From JABMPO01 sp964539785 (GTDB taxonomy: Bacteria > Fidelibacterota > Marinisomatia > Marinisomatales > TCS56), in NCBI GenBank assembly GCA_964539785.1, contig CAZIJQ010000003.1, forward strand, positions 1 to 64,000: a stretch of DNA of 64,000 nt. Direction: 5' to 3'. The notes beneath the pieces are model-generated. The model searched no databases and was not told the origin of the DNA. It saw only the letters and a list, made by a program, of their open reading frames with translations. The position numbers and the translations under genes are program-made. How positions within the stretch are numbered: position 1 is the stretch's first letter; each line of letters begins with the position of its first letter. This document shows, piece by piece, positions 9,501-19,145 of the stretch.

Positions 9501-10055
9501 ATGAATCATATTACCATAATCGGGATCGCCATAAGCCTGGCAATGGACGCTTTTGCTGTTTCACTGGTAGCCGGGGCAACGATAAAACCAATTACCTATC
9601 GACATGTATTTCGATTAGCGTGGCATTTTGGGTTGTTTCAGTTTATGATGCCCATAATTGGTTGGGCAGCAGGAAATATCGTGATAGATTATCTGGAAGC
9701 ATTTGATCACTGGATTGCTTTTATCCTGCTGACGTTGATTGGTGGTAAAATGATTTGGGAATCTTTTCAGCCCGTTAAACCATTCACTCGCGATATTACC
9801 CGGGGCTGGTCGCTGATCGGGTTATCGATTGCCACCAGTATTGATGCCCTGGCAATTGGCTTGAGTCTTTCTGTGATACAGGTAAAAATCTGGTATCCCA
9901 GCGTTGTGATCGGATCGGTAGCTCTATTTTTTTCAGTTGTCGGGGTATACATTGGACGGCGAACTGGACATTTTTTGGGCAAGCGATTTGAAATGGTTGG
10001 GGGGATCATTCTGATAGGCATTGGTTTGCGAATCCTGATTTCTCATTTGGGATAA
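9501..10055 (+). CDS. mntP: Putative manganese efflux pump MntP
   Basis: Small inner-membrane protein of 184 residues with six predicted transmembrane helices. Two pseudo-repeats each carry the conserved aspartate motif: AMDAFAVSLVAG in helix 1 and SIDALAIGLSL in helix 4, the hallmark of the MntP (DUF204) family that exports Mn2+. Length is normal. It starts 2 bp after recG. In some bacteria mntP is controlled by a Mn-sensing riboswitch (yybP-ykoY) or MntR; no such leader is possible in this tight junction, so control must come from upstream of recG or be absent. Confidence 0.9.
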   Translation: MNHITIIGIAISLAMDAFAVSLVAGATIKPITYRHVFRLAWHFGLFQFMMPIIGWAAGNIVIDYLEAFDHWIAFILLTLIGGKMIWESFQPVKPFTRDITRGWSLIGLSIATSIDALAIGLSLSVIQVKIWYPSVVIGSVALFFSVVGVYIGRRTGHFLGKRFEMVGGIILIGIGLRILISHLG

Positions 10056-10290
10056 ATTGCTGGCATCAATCAAACCAGCTTAGATACTGGTGCTTAATTT
10101 TGCATATTGCCTATCGAGCACAGAAAAGGATTGCTGGATAGAATTATCCGGTTTAATTTCAATACGAGTCGTAATGTTAATAGGTCTCATTTATAATTGA
10201 ACATTAGGATGGTACCAGCTAAATTATCATTCTGTTTGGCCGTTAAAAAACGTTACCTGAATTACCAGAAACACTACCAATAAACGGATT

Positions 10291-12072
10291 ATGAAGAATA
10301 CAATAATTTTTGTTTTCACAATTTTACTGTTTTGGAATTGTACAGTAAAGCCAGAACTACTTTCCGAAAAACCATCCTCAACAAATCTGGGGAAACATAT
10401 TGTGTATCTTGCCAGTGATGAGTTGACCGGCCGCAAACCAGGAACCGAAGGTGGAATGCTGGCTGCTGAATACATTCGGGATCAGTTCCGGCAATATGGG
10501 CTTATTTTACTGGCTGAAGACGGTTTTCAGCAATTTTCTGTTATTACAGATGTTGAGGCAGGCCAGAATAATCGCTTAGAATTCTCCGATTTTAAAGGAA
10601 CTGTTGCCGAGGATTTCATACCGCTATCGTTTTCAGCCAGCAGTGAATTGAGCGCCCCGGTTGTGTGTGTTGGATACGGAATTGAATTCACTACAGACAG
10701 CCTCAGCCATAACGATTACAAAAATGCAGTTGTCAAAAATTCCTGGGTCCTGGTATTTCGTGGTGACCCGGAACTGGACGATCCCAATAGCCCCTTTCTC
10801 CCTTTCAGCTCATTACGCAGCAAGGTTATCACGGCTGTTGATAATGACGCTGCCGGCGTAATATTCGTATCTGGTCCGGAATTTGATAAGCAGGATGATC
10901 TTATCGATTTGCATTACGAAGGGGGCCTGAAATCAGCCGCGATTCCGGTTATTCAAGTCCTGCGCAGTGTGGCTGATAGTTTGCTTCTAAATTCTGGTAG
11001 AACCGTAGCTGATTTGGAACAGAAACTAAATCAGGACCAGGACTTTCAGCCCATATCAATAAGTATGAATGTTACGGCAGCGGTTGAAATTTCAAAAACC
11101 AAGGCTCAAACCCGTAATATAATCGGTCTGCTATCAGCAAATCCGGAAAATGAAGAATATATCATTATTGGCGCCCATTATGATCATCTTGGTATGGGCG
11201 GTGTTGGCTCTGGATCGCGACGGCCCGATACTCTGGCAATTCACAATGGAGCTGATGACAACGCTTCCGGTACCGCCGGTTTAATCCGGTTGGCAGAGTT
11301 ATTGAGCGCCAGACGTGACCAACTGACGAAGAACATCCTGTTTATCAGTTTTGGCGCGGAAGAAATGGGCTTACTGGGATCAAAGCATTATGTATCAGAG
11401 CCGGTAATTGATCTGGCGGATGCAGTCATGATGGTTAATCTTGACATGCTTGGTAATTATTATCCCGACTCAACCAGCCTGTCAATTGGCGGGACCGGAA
11501 CCGCAATTGGCCTGGCGGACATTATTACCGGTTGGTCTGAAACGGCACAACTGTCAGTCAGTCAGTCACCGGAAGGCTACGGACCATCTGATCACGCTTC
11601 TTTTTACGGTTCGGATTTACCGGTCTTATTCTTTTTTACAGGTGCCCATGATCGCTACCATACACCTTTTGATGATGTGGAATACTTAAATATTACCGGT
11701 GAAGAATTGATAATTGATAATCTGGCGAACTTGGTTCAGGAACTGGCAAACAATCGCGATGAATTAGTGTTTCAGGAGGCGGGTCCCAAAACCCGGACAA
11801 ATTATCGTCGTCGCTTCAAAGTCACTCTTGGAATAATGCCCGATCATGCCGCCGAAGGCATTACCGGTTTACGGGTTGATCTAACCATTCCTGAGCGGCC
11901 GGCAGCTATCGCCGGGATGAAAAAAGGCGATATTATTGTCGCCATGGAAGGTAAACCGGTGGGTGATATTTATGAATATATGCATCGTTTGTCGGAGTTT
12001 AAAGTCGGCCAGCGGATCAGCGTAGAGATAATGCGTGCCGGTAAAAAGCATATTCTGATCGTTGATCTTTAA
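10291..12072 (+). CDS. M28-family metallopeptidase lipoprotein with PA and PDZ domains
   Basis: Surface or periplasmic lipoprotein aminopeptidase-like enzyme, 593 residues. The signal peptide ends in a lipobox-like LFWNC, so the mature protein would be lipid-anchored at that Cys (residue 17). A protease-associated insert (about 120-250) precedes the M28 di-zinc domain with ligands in GAHYDHLG (H296), ADDNASG (D322), AEEMG (E357/E358), NLDMLG and RYHTPFD. A C-terminal PDZ-like domain (about 500-593) contains AAIAGMKKGDIIVAM. All metal ligands appear present, so it should be active. It has its own 235-bp upstream spacer, in which no strong promoter or hairpin was recognised. Confidence 0.88.
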   Translation: MKNTIIFVFTILLFWNCTVKPELLSEKPSSTNLGKHIVYLASDELTGRKPGTEGGMLAAEYIRDQFRQYGLILLAEDGFQQFSVITDVEAGQNNRLEFSDFKGTVAEDFIPLSFSASSELSAPVVCVGYGIEFTTDSLSHNDYKNAVVKNSWVLVFRGDPELDDPNSPFLPFSSLRSKVITAVDNDAAGVIFVSGPEFDKQDDLIDLHYEGGLKSAAIPVIQVLRSVADSLLLNSGRTVADLEQKLNQDQDFQPISISMNVTAAVEISKTKAQTRNIIGLLSANPENEEYIIIGAHYDHLGMGGVGSGSRRPDTLAIHNGADDNASGTAGLIRLAELLSARRDQLTKNILFISFGAEEMGLLGSKHYVSEPVIDLADAVMMVNLDMLGNYYPDSTSLSIGGTGTAIGLADIITGWSETAQLSVSQSPEGYGPSDHASFYGSDLPVLFFFTGAHDRYHTPFDDVEYLNITGEELIIDNLANLVQELANNRDELVFQEAGPKTRTNYRRRFKVTLGIMPDHAAEGITGLRVDLTIPERPAAIAGMKKGDIIVAMEGKPVGDIYEYMHRLSEFKVGQRISVEIMRAGKKHILIVDL

Positions 12073-12091
12073 TATTGGTTGATAAACGGTA

Positions 12092-12406
12092 ATGGGTCGT
12101 AAACTCTTTCAATTTGGTTTTGGGCGAAGGCATAATCGCAAACGCCGCCATCGCTTGGATTTATCCGGTAAGGAACTTTTTCTCAGTGATCTTCAGGCTG
12201 GTGAACGGGTTCGTGTGATTGCTATCGGTGGTAGCGAGCATTTTCGAATTCGATTGATGGAAATGGGTATTTTAGTCGGCGATATTATTGAGGTCAGCAA
12301 ATATGCCCCGCTGCAGGATCCCATGGAGATTATTGTTAAGGGTTATCACTTGGCTCTGCGCGTACGTGATTCCGAAAAAATAATTGTGGAATATTTGAAA
12401 GATTGA
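12092..12406 (+). CDS. feoA: FeoA-domain ferrous iron transport accessory protein
   Basis: A 104-residue cytosolic protein with a basic N-terminal leader (KRRHRLDLSGKELF) and a FeoA SH3-like domain: LSDLQAGERVRVIAI, RIRLMEMGILVGDIIEV and the final RVRDSEKIIVE. FeoA works with FeoB in Fe2+ import. The last codons overlap feoB by 4 bp, so translation is likely coupled. It is slightly longer than typical FeoA (about 75-85 residues) because of the N-terminal basic leader. Confidence 0.92.
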   Translation: MGRKLFQFGFGRRHNRKRRHRLDLSGKELFLSDLQAGERVRVIAIGGSEHFRIRLMEMGILVGDIIEVSKYAPLQDPMEIIVKGYHLALRVRDSEKIIVEYLKD

Positions 12407-14682
12407 ATGATTCAGGAAAAAATATTGCGATTGCCGGTAATCCCAATAGTGGGAAAACTACGATTTTTAATGCTCTCACCGGTGCTCGCCAGCATGTAGG
12501 TAACTGGCCCGGAGTAACCGTTGAGCGGAAAGAAGGACGACTTTCGTATAAGCAGATATCCTATAATGTAATCGACTTACCGGGCACTTATTCACTGGCA
12601 TCTTATTCCATTGAAGAAACCATTGCCAGGGGTTATCTAATTGACGAGCACCCCGATGTAGTAATAAATATTGTAGATGCTGCTAATCTAACGCGTAACC
12701 TGTTTTTAACTACTCAGTTAATTGAACTGGGCATTCCTTTGATTATTGTGTTGAATATGATGGATATGGCCACCGAAAAAGGATTGGAAATCGACACCGA
12801 AACGCTCAGCATCTTGCTGGGTGCTCCGGTTGTAAAAGTGGTGGGACGTACTGGCTCAGGGGTTGAAGAGCTGAAACAAGCCATCGCACTGGCAGTCGAG
12901 AAAGGACCGGTTTCTCATGATGTCCAGATACCCTATCCACGGGAATTGGAAGCGGAGATTGTTGAGCTGACGAATGAGCTAGCCCGGCTTAAAATTGCCC
13001 GGGATCGACTGCGGTGGCGAGCAGTGAAATTATTGGAGCGTGATAAGACATCGACCGAAAAAATTAAGGCTCGGGAGAATACCGGTTCCCTGTTAGCCAA
13101 TATCGACAGCGCTATCCGCCGGGTGGAAGACATCTATAAAGATACCAGTCGCGCCATAATCAGTCATGCCCGTTATGGTTTCATCCAAGGTGCTCTTCGG
13201 GAATGCGTCAGGGAGACCAATGCAACGCCATTTGATTACAGCAGGGAAATCGACAAAGTTCTAACCAATAAATGGTTGGGGTTACCGGTATTTGCTGGAA
13301 TGCTATGGTTGATGTTTCAATTGACCTATACTATCGGCGCCTACCCCATGGATTGGATAGATTCAGGTGTCGCTGGGTTGATGTCCCTGTTAGACAGTAT
13401 ATTGCCTGCTGGCATGCTTTCAAGTTTGATTATTGATGGAGCAGTAGGCGGTGTTGGCGCAATTGCCGTTTTTTTACCGAACATTTTCATATTATTTTTT
13501 GTAATTGCCTTATTTGAAGACAGTGGTTATATGGCCCGGGTTGCCTTCATTATGGATCGTATCATGCACTCAATCGGCCTTCATGGAAAAGCCTTTGTAC
13601 CTATGGTTATGGGGTTTGGGTGCAATGTACCGGCAATCATGGGAACCCGGATTCTAGAATCCCGCCGGGATCGCATATTATCGATTCTGATTAATCCGTT
13701 CATGAGCTGTTCCGCCAGGTTTCCTGTGTACGTGCTGGTGGTGGGAGCATTTTTCCCACAGCAGGCCGGGACGGTGATTTTTTCTTTGTATGCGCTTGGT
13801 ATATTTGTGGCAATTGCCTCAGGGAAATTGTTCAGCCGCACAATACTTTCCGGAATGTCACGCCCGTTCGTGATGGAACTTCCTCCTTATCAGATGCCGA
13901 CAGTTCGATCATTAATGCTGCATACTGGTGAGCGGGGGATTATCTTCATTAAGAAAATGGGAACCATAATCTTGGCTGGTTCAATATTGATCTGGGCGTT
14001 GGGATATTTCCCCCGGGAAGTTCAACTTTCCAAAGATTTTACAGTGATTGAAATTCAGGCTTCAGATGATTGGCAGCTGCTCAGTGACCAGATTGATCAG
14101 CGTTTTGCAGAATCTGTAGAAATTGAGAAAGAATTGTATTCATCCAAACTGGTTCCATTTGAAGATAGCCGGGGCTACCAGATTCTGGCTAGCCAGCGGA
14201 ATTCTCTGCAAATGGAAGCGTCTGCAGCACGGGATTCGGTAATTGCTGATCTGCATTTCGAGCAAATGGCAGAAACAATGGAACAGAAATGGATTGGCCG
14301 ACTGGGAAAAACGATCGAGCCGGTACTGGCGCCCCTGGGTTTTTCCTGGCGTGAAAGCGTTGCTTTGATCACAGGATTTGTCGCTAAGGAAATCGTAGTC
14401 TCTACTTATGGCGTGTTGTTCGGAGTCGGTTCGGAGGCAACCGAAGAAAATGTTGGTATCATCGAGAATCTGCGAAAATCCGGTATGTCGCCCCTGGTAG
14501 CATTGGCATTTCTGGTCTTTACATTACTTTACACCCCCTGTCTGGCCACCGTTGCGGTTATCAAACGGGAAACCGGCAGTTGGGGTTATACGGCTTTTTC
14601 GGTTGTGTACTCACTTAGTCTGGCCTGGCTATTGGCATTTATTATTTATCAACTCGGTTCAAGCCTGAACTGGTTGGCATGA
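12403..14682 (+). CDS. feoB: Ferrous iron transporter B (GTPase-coupled)
   Basis: Inner-membrane Fe2+ transporter of 759 residues. The N-terminal G domain has G1 GNPNSGKT (from residue 12), G2 region NWPGVTVERKEG, G3 DLPGTYSL and the FeoB-type G4 NMMD. The membrane half has two Gate motifs with the conserved Cys regions GFGCNVPAIMGTR and YTPCLATVAV. A cytosolic helical segment of about 90 residues (near 545-635) separates the two halves of the membrane domain. The start is TTG at 12403 overlapping the feoA stop (TTGA), a coupled junction. No feoC is visible; the next gene is unrelated. Confidence 0.95.
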   Translation: MNDSGKNIAIAGNPNSGKTTIFNALTGARQHVGNWPGVTVERKEGRLSYKQISYNVIDLPGTYSLASYSIEETIARGYLIDEHPDVVINIVDAANLTRNLFLTTQLIELGIPLIIVLNMMDMATEKGLEIDTETLSILLGAPVVKVVGRTGSGVEELKQAIALAVEKGPVSHDVQIPYPRELEAEIVELTNELARLKIARDRLRWRAVKLLERDKTSTEKIKARENTGSLLANIDSAIRRVEDIYKDTSRAIISHARYGFIQGALRECVRETNATPFDYSREIDKVLTNKWLGLPVFAGMLWLMFQLTYTIGAYPMDWIDSGVAGLMSLLDSILPAGMLSSLIIDGAVGGVGAIAVFLPNIFILFFVIALFEDSGYMARVAFIMDRIMHSIGLHGKAFVPMVMGFGCNVPAIMGTRILESRRDRILSILINPFMSCSARFPVYVLVVGAFFPQQAGTVIFSLYALGIFVAIASGKLFSRTILSGMSRPFVMELPPYQMPTVRSLMLHTGERGIIFIKKMGTIILAGSILIWALGYFPREVQLSKDFTVIEIQASDDWQLLSDQIDQRFAESVEIEKELYSSKLVPFEDSRGYQILASQRNSLQMEASAARDSVIADLHFEQMAETMEQKWIGRLGKTIEPVLAPLGFSWRESVALITGFVAKEIVVSTYGVLFGVGSEATEENVGIIENLRKSGMSPLVALAFLVFTLLYTPCLATVAVIKRETGSWGYTAFSVVYSLSLAWLLAFIIYQLGSSLNWLA

Positions 14683-14760
14683 TATCAATACTTGCTGTTG
14701 GCAGTATTCGTTGGTTGATTACTTTACCAGATTGACTTGCAGAAAAGAGGATTCACTGGA

Positions 14761-15936
14761 ATGTTGAATAGAATGCTTCAATTCATACCAAGGTTGTCTA
14801 TAGTATTAACGGCAGCGTTGATTTTATTTTCCTTACCGATCGAGGCTTGCACGACCGGTCTGGCTGCTGGCGGAGCCACGAGTGACGGCCGTTGTTTGCT
14901 ATGGAAAAACCGCGACTCCAGCCATCGGAACAACGAAGTCGTTTATTTGGATCATGGCGAATTCAAGCTGATCGGGGTTATTAATGCCGATGACACCACT
15001 CAGATCTGGGCTGGTGTAAACAATTTTGGTTTTGCTATCATGAATGCTGAAGCGCGGGATATGGCGTTCCCGGAAGAAAAAACTGTGTACGATGAAGAAG
15101 GCTATTTCATGAAGGCGGCCCTCTTGAGTTGTAAATCGGTAGCTGATTTTGAATTGCTATTGCAACAGACCAATTCAGTGGGCCGAGGGGTTACCAGTAA
15201 TTTTGGTGTTATTGATGCCCATGGTGTTGCCGCTTTTTTCGAGACCGGTAATCACGAATATTTTCGCTTCAATGCCGGCGATAGCCAGATTTGTTCCACA
15301 GCATTTATTGCCCGCGCCAACTTCGCCGAAAATGGCTACAACGACGAGGCCTACGGTCATGACCGCTATCAGAATGCCGTTGACCTGGCCAACGCCCGTG
15401 CCAGAGTGAATATACTGTCGCCGGGATACCTGATTACTCAAGTTACCCGAGATATTTCTACAATTGACCCCACTGCGCCTGACACTACCTTGTTTTACAC
15501 CGGCAGTACGGTGAATCGTCATCGTACCGTATCCAGTTCAATTTTTGAGAGCGCCCTACCTGGTGAAAATTCACAACTCACTACATATTGGATCACCCTG
15601 GGTGAACCAGCGGTATCGGTGGCGGTGCCATTATGGGTACTGGCCGGTGAAGTACCGGACGAAATGGATGGGGCTGACGGTGCACCCTTGAACCTGTTGT
15701 TTCAGGAATTGAAAGCTTATGTATATTCCGATTCATCCCGCTCTAAATACATCAATGCCAGCAGGTTGGAAGAGGTGCAAAAACAGACTGACAATATCCA
15801 GAAATGGGTATTTAAGAAAACGACCAAAAAATTGTGGAAGTGGCGGAAGACTCAACCAACTCCTGCCGAACTAGCTAAGTTTCAGGTAAAAATAATTGCT
15901 GAAGTAATGAAGAAACTGGAACGGATTAAATTGTAA
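14761..15936 (+). CDS. Exported Ntn-type Cys hydrolase (C45/choloylglycine-hydrolase-like)
   Basis: Secreted hydrolase of 391 residues. A signal peptide (about 1-29, SIVLTAALILFSLPIEA) is followed directly by C30 in CTTGLAAG, so signal cleavage would expose Cys as the N-terminal nucleophile, as in acyl-CoA:6-APA acyltransferase and choloylglycine hydrolase relatives. The segment DGRCLLWKNRDSS carries the conserved Arg-Asp, and GVNNFGFAIMNAEA resembles the family core. A basic helical tail follows residue 340. The start is placed at ATG 14761, with AGAGG 10 bp upstream, rather than a TTG at 14737. The substrate is unknown; an amide of a small molecule or peptide is likely. Confidence 0.7.
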   Translation: MLNRMLQFIPRLSIVLTAALILFSLPIEACTTGLAAGGATSDGRCLLWKNRDSSHRNNEVVYLDHGEFKLIGVINADDTTQIWAGVNNFGFAIMNAEARDMAFPEEKTVYDEEGYFMKAALLSCKSVADFELLLQQTNSVGRGVTSNFGVIDAHGVAAFFETGNHEYFRFNAGDSQICSTAFIARANFAENGYNDEAYGHDRYQNAVDLANARARVNILSPGYLITQVTRDISTIDPTAPDTTLFYTGSTVNRHRTVSSSIFESALPGENSQLTTYWITLGEPAVSVAVPLWVLAGEVPDEMDGADGAPLNLLFQELKAYVYSDSSRSKYINASRLEEVQKQTDNIQKWVFKKTTKKLWKWRKTQPTPAELAKFQVKIIAEVMKKLERIKL

Positions 15937-15986
15937 TCAGCGTGTTAATTCCCTATTGTTCTTCAATACGCCTCATAAATTGAATT

Positions 15987-16069
15987 AATTAATGTTTGTT
16001 GAAAGACAGGCATTAATATTGATGGCAAGCATATAAACAAACCATAATATTAAAAATAATTAATGTTTG
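15987..16069 (+). promoter_or_regulatory. Direct repeats upstream of fic-like gene
   Basis: The 12-mer AATTAATGTTTG occurs at 15987-15998 and again at 16058-16069, 71 bp apart start to start. A one-mismatch version of its core (TTAATGTCTG) overlaps the Fic start codon near 16130-16139. The spacer is very AT-rich. Repeats like these are candidate operator half-sites for an autoregulator; Fic proteins of this class often carry a C-terminal winged helix. No direct proof. Confidence 0.35.
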
Positions 16070-16132
16070 CTATGATTTTCTGCTTAATTTTGACTGTTGA
16101 ATCGCAGTAGATATTAAAAAATAGGTGTATTA

Positions 16133-17260
16133 ATGTCTGGTCTAAAATATCAAGTAAACCCTAATCGTAGTATCCCTTGGAATTCTTTACCAACTTTGCC
16201 GATTGAAAAGGAATTGTACTACCAGCTTGAAATACTGGAACAATTAGGTGTCGCTAAAGCTGCTTTAGGTCGGCTACAGGGTAGAAGTGTTGCTATTCCC
16301 AATCCGGGAATGTTGATTAATACGATTAGCTTACAGGAAGCCAAAGCCTCCAGCGCGATTGAAAACATTTTGACTACTGACGATGATTTGTACAAAGCTT
16401 ACAGCGATGGCATTTCGGAGCTAATGTTGGGTGCTGCAAAAGAAGTACTACGTTATCGGGAGGCGCTATGGAGCGGATATGAATTAATTCAAGACAAGCT
16501 GAAATTTGATTTGAAGTACTTTATTGAAGTTTTTCACCAGATTAAGCAAACTACTGATGAAATTCGCCCCCCATTTTCACCGATTGTCATTAAACGGGTG
16601 GAGATTGAATCAGGCCGGGAACATATTGTATATACTCCTCCTCGGGGTGCTGGAATAATTGAAGAGAAATTGGATAATCTGTTGAATTTTATGAATGACG
16701 ATGAGCTGGATATCGACCCGGTTCTTAAAATGGCAATTGGGCATTTTCAATTCGAGGCAATTCATCCATTTCGGGATGGCAATGGCCGAACAGGCCGGAT
16801 TTTCAATATTCATTATCTGGTGAAAAAAGGCTTGTTGGATTGGCCAGTACTATTTTTAAGTCGTTATATAATGGATAACAAAAGGGAATATTATAGTTTG
16901 CTTGATAATGTTTCACAAATCGGTGATTGGATACCATGGATAAAATATATGCTTAAAGCGGTGGAGGTTACTGCTAATAACACCTATCACAAAATTAATG
17001 ATATTTTAGCGGTGAAGGATTCAATTCTGAAAACTGTAATTGCCGAGACCAGTATTCGTCGACCGGAAGCATTAGTTGACTTACTTTTCACACAACCATT
17101 CAGTAAAGTAGTACACTTTACTGGTAAAAAGATATATGCTGAAAATACCGCACGTAATTATTTAAATCAGTTATGCGAATTGAGAATACTGGAAAAACGT
17201 ACAATGGAAGGCCATCACTATTATCTTAATCTGGAGTTGTACCGGATTCTGGGAGGGTAA
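16133..17260 (+). CDS. Fic-domain protein (putative AMPylase)
   Basis: Fic/DOC enzyme of 375 residues, expected to transfer AMP (or another phosphate-containing group) to a protein hydroxyl. The catalytic motif HPFRDGNGRTGR starts at H211. The N-terminal auto-inhibitory motif S-x-x-x-E-N is present as S73-S-A-I-E77-N78, making it a class II (intramolecularly inhibited) Fic. The C-terminal 80 residues look like a winged helix (FTGKKIYAENTARNYLNQLCELRIL). An AGGTG lies 5 bp before ATG 16133. It is preceded by an AT-rich spacer with direct repeats, has no visible antitoxin partner, and its end abuts tatD (2 bp gap). Solitary Fic genes are often mobile. Confidence 0.9.
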   Translation: MSGLKYQVNPNRSIPWNSLPTLPIEKELYYQLEILEQLGVAKAALGRLQGRSVAIPNPGMLINTISLQEAKASSAIENILTTDDDLYKAYSDGISELMLGAAKEVLRYREALWSGYELIQDKLKFDLKYFIEVFHQIKQTTDEIRPPFSPIVIKRVEIESGREHIVYTPPRGAGIIEEKLDNLLNFMNDDELDIDPVLKMAIGHFQFEAIHPFRDGNGRTGRIFNIHYLVKKGLLDWPVLFLSRYIMDNKREYYSLLDNVSQIGDWIPWIKYMLKAVEVTANNTYHKINDILAVKDSILKTVIAETSIRRPEALVDLLFTQPFSKVVHFTGKKIYAENTARNYLNQLCELRILEKRTMEGHHYYLNLELYRILGG

Positions 17261-17262
17261 AA

Positions 17263-18018
17263 ATGCTGATCGACTCCCATTGCCACCTGTACCTGAAAGA
17301 CCTGGACGCCAACCTGCCAGCCGTACTGGAGCGGGCTGCCGACCAGGGCGTGACCGGGGCAATTTGTCCCGGCATCAATCTGGAAACCAGCGAAAAGAGC
17401 GCAGAGATTGCCGCAAACCATGAACCGGTATTCGCTGCTGTGGGTATCCATCCCAATTATTCCAATGATTTACCAGGGGATTATTTAGACCGCTTGCGAT
17501 CGCTTGCTAGCGAAGAAAAAGTGGACGCCATCGGCGAGATCGGCCTGGATTACTACCGCGATTATTGTCCGCCCCTGCGCCAGCAGGAAATATTTCATCA
17601 GCAGCTTGAATTGGCGTTGGAACTGGACTTGCCGACGATCATTCACAACCGCGATGCTGATAGCGACGTGATGGCGATTTTGCGGGAATCCGGGATAAAA
17701 GCAGGGGTGGCCCACTGTTTTTCCGGAGGGATCGCCCAGGCCGAGCAGTTTATGGATCTGGGATTTTATATTTCATTTGCCGGCAACCTTACCTATAAAA
17801 ATAGTGATCTGCCAATCGTAGCTCAGGAAATTCCTTTGAACCGCCTACTGGTGGAAACCGATGCTCCTTTTCTGAGTCCGGTGCCTTTTCGTGGTAAACT
17901 TAATGAACCGGGACGTACCCGTTATGTAGCTATGAAGTTGGCCGCCATCAAGGGCCTGGATTTTGAGGAACTGGCAGCCATGACCCGACAAAATACGGAA
18001 GAGTTGTTTAGGGTGTAG
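17263..18018 (+). CDS. tatD: TatD-family metal-dependent nuclease
   Basis: TIM-barrel amidohydrolase-like nuclease of 251 residues. Metal ligands are visible in order: DSHCH near the N-terminus, GEIGLDY (Glu), HNRD, AHCFSG and ETDAPFLSP. TatD proteins trim DNA 3' ends or process peptides/tRNA; the exact substrate is not known here. A strong Shine-Dalgarno (GGAGGGT) lies at the end of the Fic gene, setting the start at ATG 17263. GC-rich codon choice at its start contrasts with the AT-rich Fic gene just upstream, in line with Fic being the newcomer. Confidence 0.92.
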   Translation: MLIDSHCHLYLKDLDANLPAVLERAADQGVTGAICPGINLETSEKSAEIAANHEPVFAAVGIHPNYSNDLPGDYLDRLRSLASEEKVDAIGEIGLDYYRDYCPPLRQQEIFHQQLELALELDLPTIIHNRDADSDVMAILRESGIKAGVAHCFSGGIAQAEQFMDLGFYISFAGNLTYKNSDLPIVAQEIPLNRLLVETDAPFLSPVPFRGKLNEPGRTRYVAMKLAAIKGLDFEELAAMTRQNTEELFRV

Positions 18019-18130
18019 GGTTGGGATGGCGTTTTTGCAGACTATGTTATGAGACAATTTGAATATTTATATTTCCAAATTTGTGAATCTTTTGAGTTAT
18101 TGTCTATGCAGTACTTTCACTAAAAACCGC

Positions 18131-18916
18131 TTAAAAATACCTGAGCGCTTCTTCAGCTTCCTTGCGGACAATATAAGCCCGGTCCCACTCAAAATTATCA
18201 TCTGTGCCCAAAATTAGCTGACATAATTTCTTAAGTTTCTGTCGTTCTGGTTTTGTGAGATGACCATATTTGGTCATTTTACCTAAACTGCGCACTGCCT
18301 TAGCACGAATCCCAGGGTTTGTATCGGCTAGGTTGGCATGCAATTGTTCAATGAATACTTGCTGCTGTTTCTCTGTCAGATTCGATGGTGGGATAGATTC
18401 AGCAAATTTACCAATTGCGCGCACTGCAGTATCGCGGAGTTCAAGGGCATCTGATTGCGCAGCTTCAAGAACCAACTGGGCGGCCTGGACGATCTTCGGC
18501 GACTTTATCTTTCCCAGGGCGTACAGGATAAATGAGCGATAAGTGGGGTCAGACGACATTTCATATTCGGCCATGAGTGGTTTGATGGCATCTGAACCGA
18601 TGCGGCCCAAGGTATGGGCTATGGCGAACTGGGCTTTAATATCCCCAGCATCCAGATTATCTACCAAAACTGGAATGACCCACTCGCCGAAACCAACAAT
18701 TAGACTGATGGCTTCATCCAATATAGGTGCCAGATCAGGTCTATCTAATGGATCAATGTAGAAGATTGTTGTAACAATTTCAAACAGCGGTTGTGCTTCA
18801 CTGGAACCAATTCTGATAACTTCATTTCTCACAAGCTTTAACCCTTGTCGCAAGTCTTCCAACTTTTCGCTCGCCAAGAGTTTCTTAATTGTACTATAAG
18901 AATCATTTTGCATCAT
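18131..18916 (-). CDS. HEAT-repeat protein, cytosolic
   Basis: About 262 residues of tandem alpha-helical pairs typical of PBS-lyase-type HEAT repeats, such as AQFAIAHTLGRIGSDAIKPL, RSFILYALGKIKSP, LRDTAVRAIGKFAES and IRAKAVRSLGKMTKYG. There is no signal peptide and no catalytic motif, so it is a likely protein-binding scaffold. The strand-minus start is one of three consecutive ATGs (18919, 18916, 18913) behind a strong GGAGGAGA; 18916 gives good spacing. It is convergent with tatD and divergent from rsmA, thus monocistronic. Function unknown. Confidence 0.8.
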   Translation of the reverse strand: MMQNDSYSTIKKLLASEKLEDLRQGLKLVRNEVIRIGSSEAQPLFEIVTTIFYIDPLDRPDLAPILDEAISLIVGFGEWVIPVLVDNLDAGDIKAQFAIAHTLGRIGSDAIKPLMAEYEMSSDPTYRSFILYALGKIKSPKIVQAAQLVLEAAQSDALELRDTAVRAIGKFAESIPPSNLTEKQQQVFIEQLHANLADTNPGIRAKAVRSLGKMTKYGHLTKPERQKLKKLCQLILGTDDNFEWDRAYIVRKEAEEALRYF

Positions 18917-19145
18917 CATCTCTCCTCCATGTCCAGCGCCTACGCAGGTCCGCAAAAAATCTCAAGATTATTAACGGACTTATTTTATTGATATTCACCC
19001 CATTTCTAAATGTAATATAATCAGTTACAAGTTATTATACAATATTATCAGTATTAGTTGAATAGCCAGGTAATGGACGTACAAGATGTTTGTCATACAT
19101 CGTTTAGTATTTGTCGTAAATTTTACCAGATGATAATGCAAGTAG

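Noticed and set aside
10056..10290. Search for a small gene or RNA between mntP and the M28 peptidase
   Set aside because: Only tiny frames without ribosome sites and a weak ACCAG/CTGGT pairing are seen; nothing supportable.
18956..19145. Promoter pair in the divergent spacer between the HEAT gene and rsmA
   Set aside because: The spacer is AT-rich with many TATAAT-like words; no unique -35/-10 pair could be singled out.
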